This document shows, in pieces, positions 38,305 to 45,841 of a stretch of DNA of 64,000 nucleotides. The stretch's first letter is position 1. Every line of letters starts with the position of its first letter. The DNA comes from VFJZ01 sp046598415 (lineage in GTDB: Bacteria; Actinomycetota; Thermoleophilia; Gaiellales; F1-60-MAGs149), in NCBI GenBank assembly GCA_046598415.1, contig JBKJIG010000098.1, positions 73,324-137,323 on the forward strand. The letters are read 5' to 3'. Below the pieces are notes generated by a model. It made no database searches and was not told the origin of the DNA. It saw only the letters and a list, made by a program, of their open reading frames with translations. A program made the translations under genes and the position numbers.

Positions 38305-39174
38305 GTGAACCTCACAGCCGGCAACGTCATCGAGGGCATCTTCGGGGTCGTGAAGCCCATCATCGGGGTCGTCCACCTCCTGGCACTGCCGGGGTCCTCC
38401 TCCTTCGACCGCGATGCCGGGATGGCGCCGATCGTGGCGGCCGCCCGCCAGGACACGGATGCCCTGCTGGAGGCCGGGGTGGACGGCATCATCTACTCGA
38501 ACGAGGGCGACCTGCCGTACCGGGTCGACGTCGGCGTCGAGCAGGCGACGGCCATGGCAGCCGTGGTGGGCGAGTTGAAACCGGTGCTCGCGGTGCCGTT
38601 CGGCATCGACCTGTACTGGGACCCGCTCGCGACGCTCGCGGTCGGCAAGGCCGTCGGCGCGGCGTTCGTCCGTGAGGTGTTCATCGGCGTCTACGAGAGC
38701 GACATGGGCCAGCTGCGGCCCGATCCCGGCGCGGCGTTCGCCTACCGCCACTCGATCGGCGCCGACGACATCGCGATCTTCACGAACCTGACGCCCGAGT
38801 TCGCGTCGCCGCTGGGCACGCGAACCGTCGCAGACCGCGCGCAGGGCGCGCACTTCTTCGGGTGCAGCGCGGCGCTCATCTCGGGCCCGCGCGCGGGCGA
38901 GCCGTTCCGGTTCGCCGACCTGGAGGACACGAAGGCGGCCGTCCCGGACATGCCGGTGATCGCGAACACCGGCGTCCGCCACGACACCATCGAACGCATC
39001 CTCGAGGTCGCCGACGGCGCCATCGTCGGCACCGCCATGAAGGTCGACGGCAAGACCGAGAACCGCATCGACCTGGAGCGCGCGCAGCGCATGGTCAAGC
39101 ACGTGCAGCACGCCCGCGAGCACTACCTGGCGGTCAGCGCGGCGGCGCCACCGGCGGAGGCGCCCGTCCCGTGA
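38305..39174 (+). CDS. BtpA/SgcQ family protein
   Basis: This 289-residue TIM-barrel-like protein begins VNLTAGNVIEGIFGVVKPI and continues IGVVHLLALPGSS, with DGIIYSNEGDLPY, VRREVFIG-like FVREVFIGVYESD and the C-terminal GTAMKVDGKTENRID. These are hallmarks of the BtpA family, named for a photosystem I assembly protein but common in non-phototrophs with unknown function. No photosynthesis genes are present. Its stop overlaps the enoyl-CoA hydratase start (GTGA) and a macro-domain gene follows, so three genes form one operon. Confidence 0.85.
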   Translation: MNLTAGNVIEGIFGVVKPIIGVVHLLALPGSSSFDRDAGMAPIVAAARQDTDALLEAGVDGIIYSNEGDLPYRVDVGVEQATAMAAVVGELKPVLAVPFGIDLYWDPLATLAVGKAVGAAFVREVFIGVYESDMGQLRPDPGAAFAYRHSIGADDIAIFTNLTPEFASPLGTRTVADRAQGAHFFGCSAALISGPRAGEPFRFADLEDTKAAVPDMPVIANTGVRHDTIERILEVADGAIVGTAMKVDGKTENRIDLERAQRMVKHVQHAREHYLAVSAAAPPAEAPVP

Positions 39175-39935
39175 CCGTCGTCGTGACAGTCGACGGCCGG
39201 GTCGCGACCTGTACCCTCGACCGGCCGGAGCGCCTGAACGCGATCGACCTCGAGACGTACGACGGCATCATCGCGTTCGCCGCGCGACTGGAGGCGGACG
39301 ACGACCTGTGGGCCGGCGTCATCACGGGCGCCGGCGACCGCGCGTTCTCGGCCGGCGCCGACCTGAAGAAGCTGCTGGGGCAGATCGAGGAGCGCGGCCC
39401 GGGAGCCGCGCCGCCGTTCGCGATCGCCTTCGCCGGCGTCGGGCTCTCGAAGCCGCTGATCGCTGCCGTCAACGGCCTCGCCTACGGCGGCGGTTGCGAG
39501 CTGGCGCTGTCGTGCGACCTGCGCGTGCTCGCCACCGGCGCGCGGCTGGCCCTGCCGGAGCCGAAGCGCGGGCTGATCCCCGGTTGGGGCGGCACGCAGC
39601 TGCTGCCGCGGCTGGTGCCCCACGCGATCGCGCTCGAACTCTTGCTGACGGGACGCGACGTCGGTGCCGACGAGGCGCTGGCGCTGGGCCTCGCGAACCG
39701 GGTGGCCGACGATGCCGCTGCGGGCGCGCGCGAGCTGGCAGACGAGATCTGCGCGAACGCGCCGACCGCCGTGCGCCACATTCGCGCCGCCGTGCTGCGC
39801 GGCGGCGAGCTGGCCCTGACCGACGGGCTCGCGGTCGAGGCCGAGCTGATGGCCGCGCAGCGGGCCACGGCCGACTCGGCCGAGGGCGTCGCGGCGTTCA
39901 TCTCCAAGCGTGCACCCGACTGGCCGGGCCGGTAG
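39171..39935 (+). CDS. Enoyl-CoA hydratase/isomerase family protein
   Basis: This 254-residue crotonase-fold protein has DRPERLNAID, the oxyanion-hole segment GDRAFSAGADLKKL, and AAVNGLAYGGGCELALSCDL. The positions equivalent to the hydratase glutamates read LPEPKRGLIPGWGGTQLLPR, where Glu is seen in PEPKRGL. Hydratase or isomerase on an unknown acyl-CoA is likely. The GTG at 39171 overlaps the upstream stop. It has no thiolase or acyl-CoA dehydrogenase partner nearby, but sits between btpA-like and macro-domain genes. Confidence 0.88.
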   Translation: MTVVVTVDGRVATCTLDRPERLNAIDLETYDGIIAFAARLEADDDLWAGVITGAGDRAFSAGADLKKLLGQIEERGPGAAPPFAIAFAGVGLSKPLIAAVNGLAYGGGCELALSCDLRVLATGARLALPEPKRGLIPGWGGTQLLPRLVPHAIALELLLTGRDVGADEALALGLANRVADDAAAGARELADEICANAPTAVRHIRAAVLRGGELALTDGLAVEAELMAAQRATADSAEGVAAFISKRAPDWPGR

Positions 39936-39937
39936 CG

Positions 39938-40447
39938 ATGGCGCGCCTCGAGCTGCTGCGGGGCGACATCACGGCACAACCCGACGTCGACGCGATCGTC
40001 AACGCCGCGAACGAGCAGCTCGCGCCGGGTGCCGGCGTCTGCGGCGCGATCCGCCGCGCCGGCGGCGCCGTGATCTTCGCGGAGGCGGCGCGGCTGGGCG
40101 GCTGCGCAACCGGCGATGCGAAGGCGACGGGCGCGGGCGACCTGCCGAATCGGTGCGTCGTCCACGCCGTCGGTCCGGTCTACGCCGGCCGCGATCGCGA
40201 CGCCGAGCTGCTCGCCTCGTGCCACCGGCGCGCGATCGAGGTGGCGGCTGCACGCGGCTGCCGGTCGATCGCCTTCCCCGCCATCTCGACCGGTATCTAC
40301 GGCTACCCGATCGACGAGGCCGCGCCGATCGCCGTGGCGGCCGCGCAGGCAGCAGCCACCGCGTGCGATCTCGACCTGGTGCGGTTCGTGCTGTTCTCCG
40401 AGTCCGACCTGGCGGCGTTCGAGGCCGCAGCGCGCTCGGCTACGTGA
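39938..40447 (+). CDS. Macro-domain protein (ADP-ribose/O-acetyl-ADP-ribose binding)
   Basis: This 169-residue single macro domain has VDAIVNAANEQLAPGAGVCG, HAVGPVY, and FPAISTGIYGYP, the ligand-binding loops of the MacroD type. These hydrolyse ADP-ribosyl groups or O-acetyl-ADP-ribose. ATG 39938 begins 2 nt after the enoyl-CoA hydratase stop. The stop overlaps the end of the convergent small membrane protein gene. Confidence 0.92.
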   Translation: MARLELLRGDITAQPDVDAIVNAANEQLAPGAGVCGAIRRAGGAVIFAEAARLGGCATGDAKATGAGDLPNRCVVHAVGPVYAGRDRDAELLASCHRRAIEVAAARGCRSIAFPAISTGIYGYPIDEAAPIAVAAAQAAATACDLDLVRFVLFSESDLAAFEAAARSAT

Positions 40448-41096
40448 CGCCGCCGGCGAAGCCGGCGACAACGCCCGCGAGCGCGACGAGGTAGACGACG
40501 CAGAAGCCGAGCAGCGCCCAGCCGATGCGGCGCTCGCGCGCCTTGATGGCGCGGAACGAGACGGCGATGCCCATCAGCAGCACGCCGGCGAGGACGACGA
40601 GGCCGTCGCGCGGCAGGCTCGACCCGGAGTCGTCGCCGGACGAGGCCGCGGCGGCGGGTTGCTCCCCGGCGCTCGTCGTCGGCGGCGGTGCGATCTCCGC
40701 CGTGGTGACCGGTGCCTGGGCGGTCGTGACCGGCGCCGCGGCCGTGGTCACGGGCGGATCGGTGGTCGTCGGCGGCGGCGCGGTCGTGGCCGGGGTCGCC
40801 GAGGTGGCGACGGGCTCCTTCGTGCGCTCACCGGTGGCCTCGAGCAGCGCGGCGCCGGCCTTGCCGTTCGCGACGGCCACCGGACCGACGGGGCGCGGCG
40901 TCGTCGTGCCGCCGCCCGAGCTGCTGCCACCGCCGCTGCCGGAGGAGCCGCCACCACCGCCGCCGGGAGGCGGCGTGGGTTGCGGCACCGCGGACGGCGC
41001 GGCGAGGGCTCCGGCGGCGAGCACGCAGGAGCCGACCGCCATCGTGACGGCCAGGATCGCGCGAAGGGCGGGCATCCCCCTCATGCGACTCACCAT
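40440..41096 (-). CDS. Low-complexity exported membrane protein
   Basis: This 218-residue protein has a signal-like N-terminus (ALRAILAVTMAVGSCVLAAG), then a Pro/Gly/Ser stretch. Repeated TTA(Q/A)(A/P)PVTT-type Thr/Pro/Ala segments fill about 85-150, and two hydrophobic helices end the protein (LVVLAGVLLMGIAVSF and WALLGFCVVYLVALAGVV) with a short basic loop between. No catalytic motif is visible. The Thr/Pro-rich part would be outside the membrane and could span the cell wall. ATG 41096 is used; ATGs at 41084 and 41075 would also give a signal sequence. Function unknown. Confidence 0.7.
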   Translation of the reverse strand: MVSRMRGMPALRAILAVTMAVGSCVLAAGALAAPSAVPQPTPPPGGGGGGSSGSGGGSSSGGGTTTPRPVGPVAVANGKAGAALLEATGERTKEPVATSATPATTAPPPTTTDPPVTTAAAPVTTAQAPVTTAEIAPPPTTSAGEQPAAAASSGDDSGSSLPRDGLVVLAGVLLMGIAVSFRAIKARERRIGWALLGFCVVYLVALAGVVAGFAGGVT

Positions 41097-41154
41097 AGTG
41101 CTTTCGCCGGAGAACGTACGGTCTGCGCTGGAGCGGTGTGCCAGGTCCGGCGAG

Positions 41155-41160
41155 TAGGAT
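41155..41160 (+). promoter_or_regulatory. Leaderless-type -10 (TAGGAT) for the purine nucleoside phosphorylase gene
   Basis: TAGGAT ends 8 nt before ATG 41169. Confidence 0.55.
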
Positions 41161-41168
41161 CTCCACCC

Positions 41169-41873
41169 ATGCCAGTTCACCTCCGCGGCGAGCCGGGCGA
41201 CTATGCCCCGGCCGTCCTCCTTCCCGGCGATCCCCTTCGGGCCAAGTACATCTCCGACACCTTCTTCGACGACTCCCGCCAGGTCAACCACGAGCGCGGG
41301 ATGCTCGGTTTCACCGGAACGTTCGAGGGCCAGCCGATCTCGGTGCAGTCCACCGGCATGGGCTGCCCCAGCGCGGCGATCGTCGTCGAGGAGCTCTCCC
41401 AGCTCGGCGTGCAGCGCATCGTCCGCGTCGGCACGTGTGGCGGCCTCGGGCCGAACCTCGCGCTCGGCGACGTCATCTGCGCCGTCAGCGCCGTGCCGGC
41501 CGACCACACCACGCTGCACTACACGGGCGGCGAGCCGCACGCCCCGACGGCCGACTTCGAGGTCGTCCACGCCGCCGTGCACCACGCCAAGGGCACCGGC
41601 CTGAAGCTGCACGTCGGCTCCGTCGCCACCTCCGACACCTTCTACGATCCGGACGCCGGGCGCCACCAGCGCTGGCGCGATCGCGGTGTGCTGGCCGTCG
41701 AGATGGAGGCCGCGGTGCTGTTCACCATCGCCGCTCTCCGCGGCATGTCGGCCGGCTGCCTGCTGGGCGTCTCTGACCTCGTCATCGGCGAGTTCATCCG
41801 CATCTCCGACGAGGAGCTGAAGAACGCCGTCGATCGGATGACCGAGCTCGCCATCCGCGCAGCGCTGGACTGA
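41169..41873 (+). CDS. deoD: Purine nucleoside phosphorylase (DeoD type)
   Basis: This enzyme splits purine nucleosides with phosphate in salvage. The 234-residue protein has VLLPGDPLRAKYISDTF (phosphate loop), GMGCPSAAIVVEEL, VGTCGGL, the substrate-contacting AVEMEAAVLF and the GVSDLVIGEF segment carrying the catalytic Asp. All fit the hexameric DeoD family; hpt 4 kb away belongs to the same salvage pathway. The lipid kinase gene follows 3 nt after its stop. Confidence 0.94.
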   Translation: MPVHLRGEPGDYAPAVLLPGDPLRAKYISDTFFDDSRQVNHERGMLGFTGTFEGQPISVQSTGMGCPSAAIVVEELSQLGVQRIVRVGTCGGLGPNLALGDVICAVSAVPADHTTLHYTGGEPHAPTADFEVVHAAVHHAKGTGLKLHVGSVATSDTFYDPDAGRHQRWRDRGVLAVEMEAAVLFTIAALRGMSAGCLLGVSDLVIGEFIRISDEELKNAVDRMTELAIRAALD

Positions 41874-41876
41874 TCC

Positions 41877-42803
41877 ATGGCCGATCGGCGCGCCGTGTTC
41901 GTGGTCAATCCCGCCTCCGACGGCGGCAGCACCGGCAGGAAGTGGCCGGAGATCGCGGACGCGGCGCGCCGGCACGGCCTCGAGGTGGTCGAGCGGCTGA
42001 CCGAGTCGGCCGGGCACGCCACCGTCCTCGCCCGTGAGGCCGTCACAGCCGGGGAGGAGCTGGTGGTCGCGGTCGGCGGCGACGGAACCGTCAACGAGGT
42101 CGTGAACGGCTTCTTCGACGCGTCGGGCACTTCGCTCGGCGGCGCTGCGGCGCTGGGCGTGATCGAGCGCGGCACCGGCTGCGACTTCGTGCGCACGTTC
42201 GGCATCCCGAAGAAGACCGACCGCGCCGTCGCCACCATCGCTGCCGGCAAGCGGCGGCGCATCGACATCGGCCGCGCGACCTGCCAGGGGCCGGCCGGGC
42301 CGCAGGTGCGGATGTTCGCGAACATCGCCTCCTGCGGCATGAGCGGCGCCGTGGCCGAGCGGGCCAACGCCACCTCCAAGCGACTCGGCGGCACGCCCGC
42401 CTTCCTGTTCGCCACCATCGCCATCTTCGTCGGCTGGCGCAACGTCGAGTTCCACGTCAAGGCCGACGACGTCGAGCGCGTGCTCGTGGCCAACAACGTC
42501 GTCTGCGCCAACTGCCGCTACTTCGGCGGCGGCATGAAGATCGCCCCCGACGCCCAGCCCGACGACGGGCTGCTCGACGTGATCCTGGTCGGCGACATCT
42601 CGAAGGCCGACTTCGTGCTCAACCTGCACCGCCTCTACGGGGGCACCCTGGGCAGGCATGCGAAGGTCGAGATCCTCCGTGCGCGCAGGATCGAGATCAC
42701 GCCGGTGCGGACGCTGCCCGCGGAGATCGACGGCGAGCAGCCGGGGACGACCCCGGTCATCTTCGAGGCCGTGCCCGGGGCGCTGGATCTGATCGTCCCG
42801 TAG
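41877..42803 (+). CDS. Diacylglycerol kinase family lipid kinase
   Basis: This 308-residue protein of the DagK/YegS/sphingosine kinase family has VVNPASDGGSTGRKW at the N-terminus, the catalytic GGDGTVNEV at 67-75, GTGCDFVRTFGIP and the C-terminal EIDGEQPG. It probably phosphorylates diacylglycerol or a related lipid at the membrane. It is translated together with the phosphorylase gene 3 nt upstream. Exact substrate preference within the family is not determined by these motifs. Confidence 0.9.
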   Translation: MADRRAVFVVNPASDGGSTGRKWPEIADAARRHGLEVVERLTESAGHATVLAREAVTAGEELVVAVGGDGTVNEVVNGFFDASGTSLGGAAALGVIERGTGCDFVRTFGIPKKTDRAVATIAAGKRRRIDIGRATCQGPAGPQVRMFANIASCGMSGAVAERANATSKRLGGTPAFLFATIAIFVGWRNVEFHVKADDVERVLVANNVVCANCRYFGGGMKIAPDAQPDDGLLDVILVGDISKADFVLNLHRLYGGTLGRHAKVEILRARRIEITPVRTLPAEIDGEQPGTTPVIFEAVPGALDLIVP

Positions 42804-42809
42804 GCCTCG

Positions 42810-42826
42810 CGCGTGGCGCTCACGCG
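42810..42826 (+). terminator. Small hairpin after the lipid kinase gene
   Basis: CGCGTG-GCGCT-CACGCG is a perfect 6-bp stem 6 nt after the stop. There is no T-run, so it is only a weak terminator candidate. Confidence 0.35.
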
Positions 42827-42854
42827 TGTACGTCATGCACCCTGCGCATAGGGC

Positions 42855-42860
42855 TTGACG
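42855..42860 (+). promoter_or_regulatory. TTGACG -35-like box before the GIY-YIG cassette
   Basis: TTGACG is followed after 17 nt by GTTCAC, a weak -10. The leader carries AGGAG before ATG 42919. This differs from the leaderless promoters of neighbouring genes. Confidence 0.4.
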
Positions 42861-42918
42861 GATTCGCCAGATCCGGTGTTCACTCGCGCCCCGAGCGAAC
42901 CCGGAACAGGAGCGCCAC

Positions 42919-43242
42919 ATGCCGAATCCGACACCGTCCGACCACCTCGTGGCTGCAGGAGCATCCCTTCTCGACCGCTACGGACCGTTCCTCTGGAGGA
43001 CGAAGGTCGATCGCGAGACGCTGGCGATCCCGTCCAACTACGACTGCGTGCTCGGCCAGCTGGACGGACGATTCGGCGACGCCGTCAGCGAGATCGAACG
43101 GCTCTCCGGCGTCGACGCTAACCGGTGGATCTACCGCACCGGGTTCATGCCGAGCGCGGAGGTGACGGCGGCCCAGCTCCGGTTCGCATGGATCCGGCTG
43201 CTCCCGCCGCCGGCTCTGCAGCGCCTGGGGAGGGCGGCATGA
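42919..43242 (+). CDS. Unknown 107-aa protein paired with a GIY-YIG protein
   Basis: This 107-residue soluble protein includes YGPFLWRTKVDRETLAIPSN and YDCVLGQLDGRFGDAVSEIE, then RWIYRTGFMPSAEV and an Arg/Leu-rich helix at the end. I do not recognise a named domain; similar DCVLGQ-type small proteins are, to my memory, frequent in actinobacteria and their phages, which is not proof. It has its own Shine-Dalgarno (AGGAG). Its TGA overlaps the ATG of the GIY-YIG gene (ATGA), so the two are made together, like a two-component cassette. Confidence 0.7.
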   Translation: MPNPTPSDHLVAAGASLLDRYGPFLWRTKVDRETLAIPSNYDCVLGQLDGRFGDAVSEIERLSGVDANRWIYRTGFMPSAEVTAAQLRFAWIRLLPPPALQRLGRAA

Positions 43243-43568
43243 CATCCCGGACGACGACCACCGCGCGACCCGAGCAACACTACTACGTGTACGTGATCGA
43301 GCTCAGCGACACCGCCGGACAGCGGATCCGACCCGATCGGCCGGTGGTTTACGTCGGCCAGTCATCGCGTCCACCGGAGGAGCGTCTCCGCCAGCACCTC
43401 GCCGGCCACAAGGCGAGCCGGTGGGTGCATCGGTACGGACTCCGGCTCCGGCCGAGGCTCTACCGCTGCCACAACCCGCTCCCGACCCAGGCGGCGGCGC
43501 TGGCGATGGAGAAGGAGCTCGCGCGGCGTCTCCGGAAGCGTGGCTACGTCGTACGCGGCGGGCATTGA
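43239..43568 (+). CDS. GIY-YIG domain protein (putative nuclease)
   Basis: This 109-residue protein is nearly all one GIY-YIG-like domain: YYVYVIEL at 15-22 for the first motif, VVYVGQSSRPPEERLRQHL at 36-54 for the second motif with the catalytic-type Arg, HRYGLRL, and a conserved-position Glu in AMEKELARRL (91 or 93). An insertion TAGQRIRPDR separates the first two strands. It may cut DNA or RNA or only bind; a stand-alone domain gives no target. It is coupled to the unknown gene upstream and followed by a perfect GC-rich hairpin. Confidence 0.75.
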   Translation: MTSRTTTTARPEQHYYVYVIELSDTAGQRIRPDRPVVYVGQSSRPPEERLRQHLAGHKASRWVHRYGLRLRPRLYRCHNPLPTQAAALAMEKELARRLRKRGYVVRGGH

Positions 43569-43590
43569 GCGGGAGTCAGCAGCCGTCGCG

Positions 43591-43622
43591 CGCGCCGGCC
43601 CCCCGGGCGGGAGGCCGGCGCG
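43591..43622 (+). terminator. Hairpin after the GIY-YIG cassette
   Basis: CGCGCCGGCC (43591-43600) and GGCCGGCGCG (43613-43622) pair perfectly over 10 bp. No T-run follows. It separates the cassette from the moxR operon. Confidence 0.5.
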
Positions 43623-43690
43623 ACCGCCGACACCGACGTCGACGCTGCATTCGGTCCAGGTTGCGGGGAGGCGAGGTGCCGGGATTGGGT

Positions 43691-43696
43691 TACTCT
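43691..43696 (+). promoter_or_regulatory. Possible -10 (TACTCT) for the moxR-coxE-xdhC operon
   Basis: TACTCT lies 49 nt before TTG 43746, which would give a leader of about 43 nt. No clear -35 is seen. Confidence 0.35.
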
Positions 43697-43745
43697 CCAA
43701 ACCTTCCGCCGCACGTGCCCGACCCCGCCCGAAAGGCCCGAAACT

Positions 43746-44648
43746 TTGACGGAGATCCGCACCTCGCCGGACGCAGTCGTCGACGCGCTCGCGAGCCGCT
43801 CGTATCTGGCCGATCGCAGCCTCGCGACCGTGCTCTACCTCGCCCTCGAACTGGGCAAGCCCCTGCTGCTCGAGGGAGAGGCCGGCGTCGGCAAGACCGA
43901 GCTGGCGAAGGTGACCGCCGACGCGCTCGGCGCGCGGCTGATCCGTCTGCAGTGCTACGAGGGCATCGACGTCGCCCACGCCCTCTACGACTGGGCGTAC
44001 GCGAAGCAGATGCTGTACATCCGCACGCTCGAGGCGACCGGCAAGGCGGGCGACACCGACGTGCTGCACGACCTGTTCGGCAAGCAGTTCCTCGAGCGCC
44101 GGCCGCTGCTCGACGCGATCGACAACGACGACCTCGTGCCGCCGGTGCTGCTGATCGACGAGATCGACCGCGCCGACGACGAGTTCGAGGCGTTCCTGCT
44201 CGAGCTGCTCTCCGACTTCCAGGTCACGATCCCCGAGATCGGAACCATCAAGTGCAAGGCGCGGCCGGTCGTGTTCCTGACGTCGAACCGCACACGCGAG
44301 CTGCACGAGGCGCTGAAGCGTCGCTGCCTCTACATGTGGGTGCCGCATCCCGAGCTCGATCGCGAGATCCAGATCGTCCGAGCCCGCGTGCCCGGCGTGC
44401 CCGAGCGCCTCGCCGAGGAGGCCGCGCGCTTCGTCGCGAAGCTGCGCACCATGGACCTCGCCAAGGTGCCCGGCGTGGCCGAGACGATCGACTGGACTCA
44501 GGCGCTGATGGCGCTCGGCGAGGAGGAGCTGTCGGCGTCGGTCGTCGACGCCACCCTCGGCTCGGTCCTCAAGTACCACGAGGACCTGGAGAAGGTGCGC
44601 GACGCCGACCTGGCGCGCATGGTCGAGGAGGCGAAGGCGACGCTGTGA
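43746..44648 (+). CDS. MoxR family AAA+ ATPase (CoxD-like)
   Basis: This 300-residue AAA+ ATPase has Walker A LLEGEAGVGKTEL at about 39-51, Walker B PVLLIDEIDRAD, sensor 1 VFLTSNRTRE and the MoxR-type LKRRCLYMWVPHP. MoxR proteins act as chaperones that insert cofactors or activate partner complexes, usually with a VWA-domain protein. Here the CoxE-like VWA gene overlaps by 4 nt and an XdhC/CoxF-like gene follows, so this is a CoxD-type maturation ATPase by context. The start is TTG 43746; no other start fits before the conserved core. Confidence 0.9.
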   Translation: MTEIRTSPDAVVDALASRSYLADRSLATVLYLALELGKPLLLEGEAGVGKTELAKVTADALGARLIRLQCYEGIDVAHALYDWAYAKQMLYIRTLEATGKAGDTDVLHDLFGKQFLERRPLLDAIDNDDLVPPVLLIDEIDRADDEFEAFLLELLSDFQVTIPEIGTIKCKARPVVFLTSNRTRELHEALKRRCLYMWVPHPELDREIQIVRARVPGVPERLAEEAARFVAKLRTMDLAKVPGVAETIDWTQALMALGEEELSASVVDATLGSVLKYHEDLEKVRDADLARMVEEAKATL

Positions 44649-45841
44649 GCGATGGCCAGGGCCCTCGCCTCGCGGGCGACGCGGTCGTCCGCAAGCTCGT
44701 CACGTTCGGCCGCATCCTGCGCGAGGCCGGAGTCGAGGTCGGCCCCGGTCGCCTGCAGGACGCGCTCCGCGCGCTCGACGCGATCGACCTGTCGGTGCGC
44801 GACGACGTCTACGCGGCGCTGGCCTGCACGCTGGTCGCGAAGCACGACGACCTCGAGATCTTCGACCGCGCGTTCCGCGCCTGGTTCGAACGGGCACCGT
44901 CGAAGAACCTCGGCCAGCGGCCGATCGACCTCGGCCTCGTCGACATGAAGCCCGAGTCCCAGGCGGTCGCGGCGCACTCCATCGCCGAGATCTCGATGGA
45001 TCCGGTCGACCCCAACGACGCCGAGCTGGCGACCGCGGCGTTCTCGGCCAACGAGCTGCTGCGCTCCAAGGACTTCGCCGAGATGAGCGCCGCCGAGCTG
45101 CGCGAGGTGCGCCGCGCCTGCGAGCGGCTGGCCCGCAACCTGCCGAAGCGCCGGTCGCGTCGGCTGGAGCCCTCGCACGGCGGCGAGCTGATCGACCCGC
45201 GCCGCACGATCCGGAAGTCGATGCGCGCCGAGGGCGAGCCGATCGACCGCGCCTTCCGCCACCAGAAGCTGGTCGAGCGTCGCGTCGTGTTCATCTGCGA
45301 CATCTCCGGCTCGATGGAGCCGTACGCCCGCGCGCTCGTGCTGTTCCTGCAGGCCGCCGTCGCCACCGGCCGTCAGGTGGAGGCGCTGACGTTCGGCACG
45401 CGACTCACCTACCTGACGCCGTTCCTCGACGGCCGTGACCCCGATCGCGCGCTCGACCGGGCGTCGAAGGCCGTGCGCGACTGGGCCGGCGGCACCCGCA
45501 TCGGCGAGTCGCTCGATGCCTTCAACCGCATCTACGGCCGGCGCGGGATGACGCGCGGGGCGATCGTCGTTATCGCGTCTGACGGATGGGAGCGGGGCGA
45601 CACCACCCTCCTCTCGAAGTCGATGGCGACGCTGCACCGCAGATCGCGGGCGGTCGTCTGGCTCAACCCACTGAAGGGCCACTCCGCGTACCAGCCGCTC
45701 GCGGGCGGCATGCAGGCGGCCCTCCCCCACGTCGACGTGTTCCTTCCCGGCCACAACCTCGCCTCGCTCGAATCGATGGTGAAGGTGATCGTGCAGCTCG
45801 GGAAGACGCGCGCCGCGCAGCTCACGAGGAGTGCGAGATGA
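44645..45841 (+). CDS. VWA domain protein, CoxE-like
   Basis: This 398-residue protein has an N-terminal helical region of about 200 residues (FGRILREAGVEVGPGRLQDA onwards) and a C-terminal von Willebrand A domain with the MIDAS motif DISGSM in VVFICDISGSMEPYA, then GTRIGES and VIASDGWERGD. This is the CoxE family, which works with the CoxD ATPase in assembling the Mo-Cu site of CO dehydrogenase and relatives. The GTG start overlaps the moxR stop, and the stop overlaps the XdhC-like start (ATGA). Confidence 0.9.
   Translation: MSDGQGPRLAGDAVVRKLVTFGRILREAGVEVGPGRLQDALRALDAIDLSVRDDVYAALACTLVAKHDDLEIFDRAFRAWFERAPSKNLGQRPIDLGLVDMKPESQAVAAHSIAEISMDPVDPNDAELATAAFSANELLRSKDFAEMSAAELREVRRACERLARNLPKRRSRRLEPSHGGELIDPRRTIRKSMRAEGEPIDRAFRHQKLVERRVVFICDISGSMEPYARALVLFLQAAVATGRQVEALTFGTRLTYLTPFLDGRDPDRALDRASKAVRDWAGGTRIGESLDAFNRIYGRRGMTRGAIVVIASDGWERGDTTLLSKSMATLHRRSRAVVWLNPLKGHSAYQPLAGGMQAALPHVDVFLPGHNLASLESMVKVIVQLGKTRAAQLTRSAR

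Noticed and set aside
40640..40800. Tandem DNA repeats in the small membrane protein gene.
   Set aside because: The repetition is Thr/Pro/Ala coding low complexity with varied codons, and not an independent repeat element.
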